Origin: Planctomycetales bacterium ZRK34
GTDB taxonomy: Bacteria; Planctomycetota; Phycisphaerae; Phycisphaerales; Zrk34
Direction of reading: 5' to 3'
Length of the DNA stretch: 64,000 nucleotides
NCBI GenBank assembly: GCA_014873095.1
Contig: CP050848.1
Span: 5,081,850 to 5,145,849, forward strand
Part shown: positions 33,960-43,263 of the stretch, one piece after another
Layout: every line of letters begins with the position of its first letter
How positions within the stretch are numbered: the stretch's first letter is position 1
Translations under genes and position numbers: made by a program
Notes under the pieces: model-generated
Told to the model about the DNA's origin: nothing
Database searches by the model: none
Seen by the model: the letters and a program-made list of their open reading frames with translations, nothing else

Positions 33960-34553
33960 TTACTGAGCCGGCACCTCGACCCAGAACCAGCCGCGCAAAT
34001 CGTCGAGGGCGAATCCGGTCGCCTGGTCCTGCGGGTATTGACTGGCCAGCGCCGCGGTGACATTCGGGGCGAGCTTGTCGCGATCGCCGTGACAGTTCAG
34101 GCAGATCGCCTGCATGCGGATCGGCAGCAGGGCGGCGAAGCGTCCATCATGGTTGGTCAGAAAGGTCGGCTGCTCGACGCGCTGCTTCACGTAGGCGCTG
34201 GCCCACGGCGGCGGGGCGTTGGCGGGATTGCGCAGCTTGAAACTGGTGCGACCGATGGCCAGGGACTCGGTGATGCTCACACCCTGGGCGATGTCGGGCG
34301 CTTCGAGCTTGCAGACGTTGATCGTTTCGGCGGGGCCTTGCGTGGCCAGGGTCGTATTCAACTTCTTCATGAGCTGCTTGCCCATGGCGATCTGCGCGTC
34401 CACAGCAATGTCGCGCTGCAGTTTCTGCGCGGCGGTCAGCTTCGACTCATCAGCCTGTTTCCACCCGCCGGCGGTGGTCGATGAACCATCCCCACAGGCG
34501 GCCAGCATCAGCAGCCCGGCTCCCAACGTGCATCGAATCATCCAGTGAATCAT
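33960..34553 (-). CDS. DUF3365 (Tll0287-like) heme lipoprotein
   Basis: A 197-residue exported protein. The signal is RCTLGAGLLMLAAC with a lipobox LAAC. The mature domain has a CLNCHGD heme-binding motif near residue 155, preceded by helices ITESLAIGRTSFKLRNPAN and the conserved region GRFAALLPIRMQAICLNCHG. This fits the DUF3365/Tll0287-like single-heme sensor or redox family. One c-type heme is likely; partner proteins are unknown. It lies upstream of the TSUP transporter in the same direction. Confidence 0.85.
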   Translation of the reverse strand: MIHWMIRCTLGAGLLMLAACGDGSSTTAGGWKQADESKLTAAQKLQRDIAVDAQIAMGKQLMKKLNTTLATQGPAETINVCKLEAPDIAQGVSITESLAIGRTSFKLRNPANAPPPWASAYVKQRVEQPTFLTNHDGRFAALLPIRMQAICLNCHGDRDKLAPNVTAALASQYPQDQATGFALDDLRGWFWVEVPAQ

Positions 34554-34668
34554 GGTTCGCCCTCGAAAATCAGCATGCCTCTGATGGGCGTTGCGAACGG
34601 ATCGACGTTATCATGTCATCATAGGGTCCAAAACGTCCAAGCGTGCCCCTTTATTTCCGGAGTTCAAC

Positions 34669-36894
34669 ATGATTCGCTGCTGTCTGAAGTCGTCCGCGAT
34701 GCTGTTCGCGGTGGTTCTGTCGTGTGTTTGCACCTTCGCGCAGGGCGCGATCCAGGCCCCGCTGGCTGAACGGGTGCCGGAAGATGCGATCGTTTACGTC
34801 GGCTGGCGCGGCGTCGATACAGTGAACAATTACGCCGGCTCGCACTTTGCGGGCTTCGTCGAATCATGGGATCTGCCCGGGGCGATTCACGATCAACTGA
34901 TTCCGATGGTTCGCCGCGAAGAGGGCGACGAGGCCGGCGAGGCGTTGTCGCATGTGATCGAGATCGCGCGGATCATGTATCATCGGCCGTGGTGTTTCTA
35001 CGTCGGGCCGGTCGATGTGTCGGCACTGCCGGATGATCTGCGGGCGCCGATCGCGATCGTTTGCAACGCCGGCGACAAGGCCGAGCAACTCGAAGACATG
35101 ATTCAATCGTTGATGGCGATGGATAAACACCCCAGCGATGCGATTCGTGTGATCCGTCACGGCAACACGGTGGCCATGCTCAGCAAGCACACGCCCGCCG
35201 GGGCGGTGGCGCGCCTCGGCATTGCCGATGCGGAGCAGGTTGCCGCGCCGCTGAGTTTGAACAAGCGCTTCACCGAGGCGATGACCGGCCGCGTCGAGCA
35301 ACCGATGGGGGCGATGTACGTCGACCTGGCTGCGGTGCGCCAGACGGTCGATCAGGCGATCAAGCGGAATGAACCCGATGACCACGGTAAATTTGTCGCC
35401 GTGGTCGAAGCGCTCGGGCTCGATCGCGTGGGTCGCTTGGTCTGGACCGGCGGCATCGACGGCAAAGACTGGCGTGAGACGACATGGATCGAAAGCCCCG
35501 CGCCGCACCGCGGGATGTTGTCCATGATGGTCGGTGACGGCCTGGATCAGAAGACACTGACGGCCACGCCGCGCACCGCCACGTGGATGTCCGCCAGCAG
35601 ACTCGATCTCAGCAAGGCTCTGCCGATCTTGCGTGATGTGATCAACCGCGTCGACGAGCCGGACATGAAACAGGGCCTTGAGGAAGGACTCGTCGAATTC
35701 ACCAACGCCACGGGCGTTGACCTGGAAAAGCTGCTCGGCGCGTTCGGCGACCAGTGGTTGATCTACGGCGACTTCTCCGCCGCCGGGCCGCTGGGCATGA
35801 ACTTCATGATTGCCAACTTCGTCCGTGATCCTGATCAGCTCAGGCAGTCGCTGGCTTTGTTGGAGTCAAAGGTCAACGAGCAACTGGCCGACAGCGGCGG
35901 CATGATGAAACTGCAGATCAAGTCGACACCCGTCGAAGACACCACCGTCAGCTATCTGAATTTTCCGATGATCTCGCCGGCGTGGTCGGTCTACAAAGAT
36001 CGGCTGTACATCTCGCTTTCGCCGGCGGCGGTGCGCACCCGCATCGGGTTTGATCAGCTGCAGGTCACACCGATCACCGCGTCGGATGATTTCAAGATGA
36101 TGCGAAAGAAGATCGGACGCGATGCGGTGGCGTCGATCGCCTATGCCGATCTGCGTCAGACGGCGCCGCAGATCCTCGGGCAGTTGGCCATGTACGCCCA
36201 GATGCTGGCGATGCAGGCACCGGCCTCGCCGGACGGGCAGGCGTTCGACCCGATGCGCTTTCTGCCGGCGATGGAAAAACTGCTGCCGCACCTGGGCCCG
36301 ACGATGACCGCCTCGTGGCTCGACGATTCGGGCATTCACGTCGAGACCGGCACGCCGTTCCCCGGCGCCGACCTCTTCAGCCCCGCCGGCGGTACATCGA
36401 CGACCGTCATCGCCGGCGGCATCCTGCTGCCGTCGCTCACCCGGGCACGCGAGGTCGCCAACCGCACCGTCTGCTCAGTCAATCTCAGCGGCATGTATAA
36501 AGCGGCCTACACCTACTCGATCACCAACAAGGACAAGTTCCCGCCGAACATGGCGACGATGGTGCAGGAAGGCTTGATGGGCATCAAATCGCTCGGCTGT
36601 ACGAATGATGCGAACTTTGATGCCCGCACGTTCCCCGAAGTGCCGCTGGATGATCCGAAGGTCGCCGCTTGGATTGACGAGCACGCCTCATATGTCTACC
36701 TCGGCGGCACCAAGACGGCGAACATCCGCCCCGATGACATCTTCGCCTATGAGAAGCTCGGCCTTCATGATGACGAGGGCATCAACATCTGCTTCGGCGA
36801 CGGCCATGTCGAATTCGTGAATCTCGACGAGGCGGTAAAACTGCTGAAAAAAGCGGGCATCGACAATCCCGTCTACCACGATACAAATCAATAG
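34669..36894 (+). CDS. DUF3352-like exported protein fused to a pseudopilin-type C-terminal domain
   Basis: A 741-residue exported protein. The signal peptide is MLFAVVLSCVCTFAQG, then the DUF3352-like body begins with VPEDAIVYVGWRGVDT; pieces such as PMGAMYVDLAAVRQ, DQWLIYGDFSAAGPLGMNFM and DRLYISLSPAAVRTRI are repeated-lobe features. From about residue 570 there is a pseudopilin-like passenger (GGILLPSLTRAREVANRTVC, then INICFGDGHVEFVNLDEAVK) but no prepilin cleavage site. The ATG at 34669 starts the signal. The TAG stop is the start of a dispersed repeat. Function unknown. Confidence 0.75.
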   Translation: MIRCCLKSSAMLFAVVLSCVCTFAQGAIQAPLAERVPEDAIVYVGWRGVDTVNNYAGSHFAGFVESWDLPGAIHDQLIPMVRREEGDEAGEALSHVIEIARIMYHRPWCFYVGPVDVSALPDDLRAPIAIVCNAGDKAEQLEDMIQSLMAMDKHPSDAIRVIRHGNTVAMLSKHTPAGAVARLGIADAEQVAAPLSLNKRFTEAMTGRVEQPMGAMYVDLAAVRQTVDQAIKRNEPDDHGKFVAVVEALGLDRVGRLVWTGGIDGKDWRETTWIESPAPHRGMLSMMVGDGLDQKTLTATPRTATWMSASRLDLSKALPILRDVINRVDEPDMKQGLEEGLVEFTNATGVDLEKLLGAFGDQWLIYGDFSAAGPLGMNFMIANFVRDPDQLRQSLALLESKVNEQLADSGGMMKLQIKSTPVEDTTVSYLNFPMISPAWSVYKDRLYISLSPAAVRTRIGFDQLQVTPITASDDFKMMRKKIGRDAVASIAYADLRQTAPQILGQLAMYAQMLAMQAPASPDGQAFDPMRFLPAMEKLLPHLGPTMTASWLDDSGIHVETGTPFPGADLFSPAGGTSTTVIAGGILLPSLTRAREVANRTVCSVNLSGMYKAAYTYSITNKDKFPPNMATMVQEGLMGIKSLGCTNDANFDARTFPEVPLDDPKVAAWIDEHASYVYLGGTKTANIRPDDIFAYEKLGLHDDEGINICFGDGHVEFVNLDEAVKLLKKAGIDNPVYHDTNQ

Positions 36895-36945
36895 CCGGGT
36901 CGTTACACGACCTCGGTGGGCCAGGGTCGCGTAGCGACCCGGCTA
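36892..36945. repeat. TAGCCGGGTCG-type inverted repeat supplying a stop codon
   Basis: The left arm (36892-36913, TAGCCGGGTCGTTACACGAC core) and right arm (36923-36945) are imperfect reverse complements. The first three bases are the stop codon of the upstream gene. Related copies are at 49151-49175 (half) and 57313-57360. Confidence 0.8.
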
Positions 36946-36950
36946 GGGGG

Positions 36951-37598
36951 TTAGTTGCGCGCTGTTGTTTCGTTCTCGTCTTCATCGTCATCGCCTTCCT
37001 GGGCGGCGGCGATGAGGGATTCGAAGCGGCCGAGGGTGCGGTCGATCTGGGCGCGGAAGGCGTTGAAGGGAAACAGCACGATCAGCGCGATCGTCAGGCC
37101 GAACACGGTCGTCAGCAGCGCCTCGGCGATGCCGGCGGAAATCTTTGACGGATCGGTGACGGTTTGCGAGGCGGAGAGCACACGGAAGGCGCTGATGATG
37201 CCGGTGACGGTGCCGAGGATGCCGAGCATGGGGGCGGCGGTGATGATGGTGCCGAGGGTGGGCATGAAGCGTTCGATGCGGGGGCGGAGCGATTGAACGA
37301 TGTCGGTAGCGGCGGCGTCTGAAGTGTTTTCAGCGATCAGGCGTTGGAGCAGGCGGCCGTAGACCGAGCGATCGCGATCGATGATCGACAGGGCACGGTC
37401 GCGCTGGCCTTGTCGCAGGTACAGGCCGATGTCGTCGAAGCGTGCGGCGCGGCCGGGGCGGTTGGTGATGAACCAGAACCAGCAGCGTTCGAAGATCAGC
37501 GTCAGCGCGAGCACGCTCATCGCCAGCAGCGGCCACATCACCCAGCCGCCGCGCTGCATGAGTGACGATACGGTTTCGTAGGCGTCTTGAAACATCAT
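36951..37598 (-). CDS. MotA/TolQ/ExbB proton-channel family protein
   Basis: A 215-residue inner-membrane protein with three hydrophobic segments: VMWPLLAMSVLALTLIFERC, PTLGTIITAAPMLGILGTVTGIISAF (shortened here to GTIITAAPMLGILGTVTGII) and AEALLTTVFGLTIALIVLFP. The LGTVTG and ALLTT(V/T)FGL motifs are typical of ExbB/TolQ. Such proteins harness the proton motive force with an ExbD/TolR partner; no such partner is next to it in this window. The C-terminus is acidic. It lies alone between two genes on the same or opposite strands. Confidence 0.9.
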   Translation of the reverse strand: MMFQDAYETVSSLMQRGGWVMWPLLAMSVLALTLIFERCWFWFITNRPGRAARFDDIGLYLRQGQRDRALSIIDRDRSVYGRLLQRLIAENTSDAAATDIVQSLRPRIERFMPTLGTIITAAPMLGILGTVTGIISAFRVLSASQTVTDPSKISAGIAEALLTTVFGLTIALIVLFPFNAFRAQIDRTLGRFESLIAAAQEGDDDEDENETTARN

Positions 37599-37655
37599 GG
37601 GTCGTTGATGATATGCCGAAGCGGCGCCCGGGGCGAGCGGACATCGTCGAGCGGA

Positions 37656-39089
37656 TCAACTGTCGACGATCTCGTGAATCATGATGGCGTTGGAGATGTG
37701 CGGGGCCATGTCGCCGGCGGCGATCGCGCCGATGATCAGCACGCGCTGGCCGATCTTCGCCAGGCCGCGCTCCAGCAGCACATCGTTGACCATGCCGATC
37801 TGCTGACTCGTGCGGGTGGGGATGTGCACCAGCAGCGGCACGATGCCGTAGTACATGCTCATGCGACCGGCGTTGCCCGTGTCGGAGGTCAGCGCCACCA
37901 CCGGCACCGGCAGACGCAGCTTCGACATGATCCGCGCATTGGTCCCGCCGCGACTGAACACGACCACTGCTGCGATCTCCATCCAGTGGGCCATCTGCCA
38001 GGCGCCGCGCGCCAGCGTTGCATCCTGCTCGCGGATGTCCACCTGCGGCATGGTCGGCTCGCCGGACTGGGCATCGTCCTGCAAGGTGCGCTCGATCTCG
38101 GCGGCGATGTGGTCCATCGTCGACACCGCCTTGTCCGGGTGTTTGCCCACGGCCGTCTCGCCGCTGAGCATGACCGCATCGGTGCCGTCAAAGATCGCGT
38201 TGGCCACGTCGGAGACTTCGGCGCGCGTCGGCGAGGATGAATCCACCATGCTCTGAAGCATCTGCGTGGCGACGATCGCCGGCTTGCCCGCAGCCCGACA
38301 GCGACGAATCAGATCCTTCTGAATGATCGGCACATCCGCGAGGTCCATCTCGACGCCGAGGTCGCCGCGGGCGATCATGATGGCGTCGGATTCATGGATG
38401 ATCGCATCGATCTCGTGCAGCGCTTCGGGTTTCTCGATCTTGGCGACCAGGTGAATCGGCGCCCCGCGCAGCAGGCTGCGCAGTTCGGTGATGTCGCTGG
38501 CATGGCGCACAAACGACAGCGCCAGGTAATCGAGCTGATGTTCAATCGCCCAGTCGACGCATTCACGATCGCGATCGGTCAGCGTCGGCAGCGACAGACG
38601 CGTGTCGGGCAGGTTCACACCCTTGCGGCGTTTGAGTTCGCCGCCGTTGATGCAGCGGCACTTGATCGTGTCGTCGTTCTTTTCCACGACGAGGAAGCGC
38701 AGCGCACCATCGTCGATGAGCAGGCGATGACCGGTCTCGATCTCGTCGATCAGCGGGTCGTAGTTGGTGTCGAGCACATCGCCGGTCGCCTCGCGGCCGA
38801 TCATCAGACTCTGGCCGGGTTCGATGGGGCGCGTCTCGAAATCGCCGAGTCTGATTTTCGGCCCGCAAAGATCGCCGAGGATGGCGATGGGGCGCTCACT
38901 TTGGGCGATGCCCTGTCGCGCGGCGGCCAGTGTTTTGGCGTGACCATCAAGTGTTCCGTGCGAGAAATTCAGGCGCAGCACATCAACGCCGTGATGGATC
39001 AGGCTCGTGACACCTTCGGGGGTGTCGCAGGCCGGACCGACCGTGGCGATGACTTTGGTGGCCACCAGCGGCATGAGCGTCCGTGTCAT
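37656..39089 (-). CDS. pyk: Pyruvate kinase
   Basis: A 477-residue glycolytic enzyme transferring phosphate from PEP to ADP. Motifs: ATKVIATVGPACDTPEG, VLRLNFSHGTLDGH, LGDLCGPKIRLGDF, IMIARGDLGVEMDL and VATQMLQSMVDSSSPTRAEV (Mg and substrate site), then DGTDAVMLSGETAVGKHPD. The C-terminal allosteric domain includes AAVVVFSRGGTNARIMSKLR. The ATG at 39089 begins the family-like N-terminus; the open frame goes 12 codons further. It stands alone and diverges from the dicarboxylate symporter gene. Confidence 0.97.
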   Translation of the reverse strand: MTRTLMPLVATKVIATVGPACDTPEGVTSLIHHGVDVLRLNFSHGTLDGHAKTLAAARQGIAQSERPIAILGDLCGPKIRLGDFETRPIEPGQSLMIGREATGDVLDTNYDPLIDEIETGHRLLIDDGALRFLVVEKNDDTIKCRCINGGELKRRKGVNLPDTRLSLPTLTDRDRECVDWAIEHQLDYLALSFVRHASDITELRSLLRGAPIHLVAKIEKPEALHEIDAIIHESDAIMIARGDLGVEMDLADVPIIQKDLIRRCRAAGKPAIVATQMLQSMVDSSSPTRAEVSDVANAIFDGTDAVMLSGETAVGKHPDKAVSTMDHIAAEIERTLQDDAQSGEPTMPQVDIREQDATLARGAWQMAHWMEIAAVVVFSRGGTNARIMSKLRLPVPVVALTSDTGNAGRMSMYYGIVPLLVHIPTRTSQQIGMVNDVLLERGLAKIGQRVLIIGAIAAGDMAPHISNAIMIHEIVDS

Positions 39090-39196
39090 GGGGGGGTATA
39101 CTACTGTGATGTCGACGCCACGCAAAGTAATTTCTCGCTGGCCGATTGTGTTAATTCAACTTGAGCCCCGCGCCGACGCCGGTTAACTTCCACCAC

Positions 39197-40546
39197 ATGA
39201 ACCAGCAAGACACCGCCTCGTCGAGTTCCGCCTGGCTGCTGACGTGGCTGATTCTCGCAGGACTGGTCATCGGGGCGATCGTCGGTCAGATTCTTTACGT
39301 GACCTACGACGCCGACGTGCCCGCCGCCTGGCTGCAGGGATTTCGCTTCCTCGGCGACACGGTTTTCATGAGCCTGTTGAAGATGACGCTGGTGCCGCTG
39401 GTGGCTTCGAGCGTGATCGCCGGCGTGGCCTCGATCGGTGACCCGGCCCACCTGGGGCGCATCGGCGGGTGGACGCTGGCGTACTACTTTTCGACGATGG
39501 TGATCGCGGTCGTGCTCGGGGTCATCCTCGTGACGGCGATCACGCCCGGTGATCCGGCCGGCGACGGTTCCGGCATCGGCGCCGCCGTGATCCAACAAGG
39601 CGAAGCGGCGTACCAATCCGAGTCCGGCGATAAACGCGCCCACATCGAAACCACCGGTCGCGGCGGCATCATCGGCGCGATGCGCAACATCACCGAGCAG
39701 CTTCTGCCGAGCAACCCGATCGGAGCCGCCGCACAAGGGCAGCTTCTGCCGGTGATCTCGTTCAGCCTGATCCTCGGCGTGGTGTTGACGGTCATCGGCG
39801 AAAAGGGACGACCGGTGTTGGCATTTTTCGAGGCGCTGTTCGTCGCGATCATGAAGCTGGTCGAGTGGATACTCTGGCTGGCGCCGCTGGGCGTGGCGGC
39901 GCTGGTGGCCTGGACGGTGGGGCGGATCGGCATCGGCGCGCTCGGTGGGCCGATGCTGTGGTATGTCATCGTCGTCATCGCCGGGCTGTTGATACACGGA
40001 CTGATCGTGCTGCCGGCGATTCTGTGGCTCATCGGTCGCAGCAACCCCTATCGCTACATGCACCAGATGCGTGAGGCGCTGATGACCGCCTTCGGGACCG
40101 ACTCATCGAGCGCGACGTTGCCGGTGACCATCGATTGTGCTGAGCAGTTCGGCGGGGTCAATCCGCGGGCGGCGCGCTTCGTGCTCCCGCTGGGCGCGAC
40201 GATCAACATGGACGGCACCGCGCTGTACGAGGCCGTCGCCGTCGTCTTCCTGTTTCAGTGTTACGGCATCACGCTGGGGCCGGTCGAGCTGGCCATCATC
40301 GTCATCACCGCCACGCTCGCCGCCATCGGCGCCGCGGGCATCCCCTCGGCGGGGCTGGTCACGATGGTGATCGTCGTCAGCGCGGTCAACGGTTCACTGG
40401 CCGCGCTGCCGGACGCGCCGCAGCTCCCGCTGGCCGCCGTCGGGATCATCCTCGGCATTGATCGCATCCTCGACATGTGCCGCACCACCGTCAACGTGTG
40501 GGGCGATGCCGTCGGCGCGAAGATCATCAGTCGGCTGGTGGACTGA
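39197..40546 (+). CDS. Dicarboxylate/amino acid:cation symporter (DAACS, SLC1-like)
   Basis: A 449-residue membrane transporter with about eight helices and two re-entrant loops. Hallmarks are FLGDTVFMSLLKMTLVPLVA, AFGTDSSSATLPVTIDCAEQ (serine-rich HP1), LGATINMDGTALYEAVAVVF (NMDGT substrate/Na site) and GIPSAGLVTMVIVVSAV (HP2). It likely imports glutamate, aspartate or C4-dicarboxylates with sodium or protons. The start at 39197 follows AACTTCCACC and begins MNQQDTA; the longer frame from 39161 is less likely. An extra hydrophilic loop (QQGEAAYQSESGDKRAHI) is longer than in the best-known members. Confidence 0.95.
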   Translation: MNQQDTASSSSAWLLTWLILAGLVIGAIVGQILYVTYDADVPAAWLQGFRFLGDTVFMSLLKMTLVPLVASSVIAGVASIGDPAHLGRIGGWTLAYYFSTMVIAVVLGVILVTAITPGDPAGDGSGIGAAVIQQGEAAYQSESGDKRAHIETTGRGGIIGAMRNITEQLLPSNPIGAAAQGQLLPVISFSLILGVVLTVIGEKGRPVLAFFEALFVAIMKLVEWILWLAPLGVAALVAWTVGRIGIGALGGPMLWYVIVVIAGLLIHGLIVLPAILWLIGRSNPYRYMHQMREALMTAFGTDSSSATLPVTIDCAEQFGGVNPRAARFVLPLGATINMDGTALYEAVAVVFLFQCYGITLGPVELAIIVITATLAAIGAAGIPSAGLVTMVIVVSAVNGSLAALPDAPQLPLAAVGIILGIDRILDMCRTTVNVWGDAVGAKIISRLVD

Positions 40547-40643
40547 CTCCGCGAGGTCAAACGGATACAATGCGACCCAAATATCCAGTTCATGAGGCGC
40601 TCATGGATCGAGTCGCCTTGTCCTTTTGTGTCGGGTGAACACG

Positions 40644-41216
40644 ATGCCGAATAAGTATGAACAAGCCATCGCATTGATCGATGCCGAGAACGCCAAAGAC
40701 CCCGAACGTGACGGCGACCAACCGAAAACGCTGCTGTATGGCCAGCGGATGGCCGAGTGTCTGGATCAGTTCGCGCCGGGTTCGCCGGACTATCTGAAGA
40801 TCGCTGCGCGCGCCCAGCACATCCGCCGGTGGGACATCCCGCGCGACACCTATCCCCGTGACCGGTCGGGTTATCACCTGTGGCGCACAAAGCTGTACAG
40901 CTACCACGCGGAAGTCACCGGAAAGATTCTCCGCGAGGCCGGCTACAGCGACGAGACGATCGATCGCGTCGGCGACCTGCTGATGAAACGCCGCATCAAG
41001 TCCGACCCCGACATGCAGACGCTCGAAGACGTCATCTGTCTGGTCTTTCTGACGTATTACTTCGACGACTTCGCCGCGGCGCACGAAGATGACAAGCTGA
41101 TCACGATCCTGCAGCGCACGTGGAACAAGATGTCCGACAAGGGCCACGACGCGGCGCTGCAGTTGGACCTTTCCGATCGGGCCGTGTCGCTGGTCGAACG
41201 CGCCCTGGGCGGATAA
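40644..41216 (+). CDS. DUF4202-family protein
   Basis: A 190-residue soluble protein resembling the DUF4202 family: MPNKYEQAIALIDAENAKDP, LYGQRMAECLDQFAPGSPDY, IAARAQHIRRWDIPRDTYPR, YHLWRTKLYSYHAEVTGKIL and RIKSDPDMQTLEDVICLVFL. The His/Asp-rich helical pattern (H in AQHIRRW, H in YHLWR, H in YHAEVTG, D in EDV) resembles HD-type metal phosphohydrolases. The activity is unknown. The ATG at 40644 begins the family's N-terminus; ATG 18 bases upstream is less likely. It sits just upstream of a 66-bp repeat. Confidence 0.83.
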   Translation: MPNKYEQAIALIDAENAKDPERDGDQPKTLLYGQRMAECLDQFAPGSPDYLKIAARAQHIRRWDIPRDTYPRDRSGYHLWRTKLYSYHAEVTGKILREAGYSDETIDRVGDLLMKRRIKSDPDMQTLEDVICLVFLTYYFDDFAAAHEDDKLITILQRTWNKMSDKGHDAALQLDLSDRAVSLVERALGG

Positions 41217-41239
41217 AGACAGTCTCTTGGTTGCAGATA

Positions 41240-41305
41240 TGTGGCACAGCCGCCCCCGGCTGTGCTGACCGTTGCGCACGCACAGCCGGGGGCGGCTGTG
41301 CCACA
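41240..41305. repeat. 66-bp inverted-repeat element (copy 2, perfect arms)
   Basis: The 26-bp arms (41240-41265 and 41280-41305) are exact reverse complements with a 14-base spacer, the same spacer length as copy 1 at 30444-30509. It lies between two convergent genes. The arms are nearly identical to copy 1 but the spacers differ. Confidence 0.92.
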
Positions 41306-41307
41306 GT

Positions 41308-43164
41308 TTACTGATCGTAAGTCACCACCACCGCAGCCATACATTCAAAGTCGGGTAACGCGATGGCGTAGCCGTCGCCTTCTTGTGTGACCGTCAGCGT
41401 TTTGCCGGAGGCCAGGTCGCGGGCGCTGCGGGGTTTGTCGGTTCGTTTGAGGTGAATCACGACGTTGCGACACGGGGCCGGCGGCTGGATGGTGCGCGGG
41501 TCGATCTTCGTTGCCGGCTTGCCGTTGCGGAGGAACAGGCGGCCGGTGTAGACCCATGAAAAATCGTTGACCGCCGCCACGGTGACGCACTTGCCCCCGT
41601 CGGCGGTGAACACATCGGTCTGCATGCGGTCGGCCCCGCCGGTGACGACGACCGGCGCCGTCGGCAGCACACCGCCAATCTGCTGCATGAACTGCCCGGT
41701 CGCGGCGGCCATGCCTTCGCTCGTGTGCCACTGCCACTGCGGCTGTTGCGTCACGACCACGCCGCCGCGCCGCTTGAAGGCTTCGACATTCGCCTTCTGT
41801 TTTGCCGTCAGATTCTCGCTGGGTAAAAACAGCAGCTTGTAGCCATCGAGGCGGCCGTCTTCGAGCAGGCTGTCGGTGACCACGCCGACGGGTACATGCG
41901 CCTTCAGCAGCGCCCGGTATGCGCCGAACGTCGGGTAGAGCACCTGCTTCCACGCGGCGGATTCATCCGGCAGCAGGGCGTCGCGCGCCGCTTCGTTGTG
42001 ATGCACCGCTGCCCAGCGCAGCGGGCGCGCCCCGGCAAAGGCGGGCGACACCCGATTGCCGAGTTCGGTCGAGCCGGCGAACAGTTCCGCATCGGGGATG
42101 TTCTTTTCGTTGTTGTCGAGGTTGGCAATGCACCCGTGGGTGATCAGCGCGGCCGTGGCGAAACGGGCGTGCAGATCGTTGACCAGACCGTGCGCCCACA
42201 CGTGCGGCGGGCGGCCCTCGGCGGCGTCACGCGACAGCGCCCACCCCAGCGCCTGGCGCTCATCGGCGTCGGGCTCAACCATCGACTTGTCTTTCGTGAA
42301 GATACGATTGGGCCCGCGGCGCGCCGGCAATGAATATTCAGTCTTCATGGCGTCGGCGATGCGGTAGAGCTTGTCGGTGGTGTGGCGTTCGGTCATCGCC
42401 GGGTAGCTGTTGGACCCGATGAGGATGACGAGCTTCGGGTAATCCGCATGCAGCGCCTTGCGCCAGCGGGCGAAGGTACGGCGGATCGTTTCGTTGTTGA
42501 AGTCGATGTATTTCTGATAGACCGGGTCGGCGGGATCGATCTTCGCCGGCGGGTTCAAACCGGTTTCATCAGTAAACCGTTTGCGGCAGTAGTCGCACCA
42601 GCAGCCGTCCTTGGGCATGTGCATTTCGTCGAAGTAAAACCCGTCGGCGCCGCGCGCGGCCAGTTCCTTGAGTCGTGTGAGCACGAAATCGGGGTAGGGC
42701 GAGTTCATGCAGAGGACCAGGCCGCGCCGCTTCAGGGCGGGCTTGCCATCCGGGTGGACGCAGATCCAGTCCGGGTGCTCGACAGCCATCGCGGCGTCTT
42801 CCATGTGGCGGTGATACACGATGATGCGGCTGCCGGCGTCGTGGGCTTCGTCGATGATCTTCTGGGCGTAGTCGGTCTGCTGGGCCCATGGCTCAACCGC
42901 GCCGACCTCGCTGGGCCACCACGCGCCTTCGTGGCCCGTCTTGATATGACGGGTGATCACATGAAACCCGAGGTCGTGCAGCTTGTGACCGGCTTCGAGA
43001 AAGATCGGCTTGTCGCGCCAGTTCGGGCTCAACCGGGTATGGGCATGCACGCGATACTGTTCGTACCACGCGGGCAGCACATAGTCGTCGGCCGATTGAT
43101 TAGCCTGCTGGCAGCCGGTCGCCAGCAGGCACACGCCCAGCATCAACATCGCGCATCGTTTCAT
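41308..43164 (-). CDS. Putative glycoside hydrolase lipoprotein (GHL6-like with beta-galactosidase-type trimerisation domain)
   Basis: A 618-residue lipoprotein; signal MLMLGVCLLATGC. The catalytic TIM-barrel part has RIIVYHRHMEDAA, LCMNSPYPDFVLTRLKELAA and GADGFYFDEMHMPKDGCWC (FDEMHMP, the strand-7-like motif with Glu) and KLVILIGSNSYPAMTER. The second half has a flavodoxin-like fold seen in beta-galactosidase trimerisation domains (VGVVTDSLLEDGRLDGYKLL, FLPSENLTAKQKANVEAFKR). I liken it to hypothetical glycosyl hydrolase 6. The start at 43164 begins the signal; the open frame continues 24 codons. Substrate unknown. Confidence 0.77.
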   Translation of the reverse strand: MKRCAMLMLGVCLLATGCQQANQSADDYVLPAWYEQYRVHAHTRLSPNWRDKPIFLEAGHKLHDLGFHVITRHIKTGHEGAWWPSEVGAVEPWAQQTDYAQKIIDEAHDAGSRIIVYHRHMEDAAMAVEHPDWICVHPDGKPALKRRGLVLCMNSPYPDFVLTRLKELAARGADGFYFDEMHMPKDGCWCDYCRKRFTDETGLNPPAKIDPADPVYQKYIDFNNETIRRTFARWRKALHADYPKLVILIGSNSYPAMTERHTTDKLYRIADAMKTEYSLPARRGPNRIFTKDKSMVEPDADERQALGWALSRDAAEGRPPHVWAHGLVNDLHARFATAALITHGCIANLDNNEKNIPDAELFAGSTELGNRVSPAFAGARPLRWAAVHHNEAARDALLPDESAAWKQVLYPTFGAYRALLKAHVPVGVVTDSLLEDGRLDGYKLLFLPSENLTAKQKANVEAFKRRGGVVVTQQPQWQWHTSEGMAAATGQFMQQIGGVLPTAPVVVTGGADRMQTDVFTADGGKCVTVAAVNDFSWVYTGRLFLRNGKPATKIDPRTIQPPAPCRNVVIHLKRTDKPRSARDLASGKTLTVTQEGDGYAIALPDFECMAAVVVTYDQ

Positions 43165-43263
43165 GCCGCACCTCAGAAAATGACTCAGAACAACCGGCGC
43201 GAAACTTCCGCGCTGAATCAGATCAACGGCATACAACGTGTCGTGATTGCAGAAGCCGAGCGC

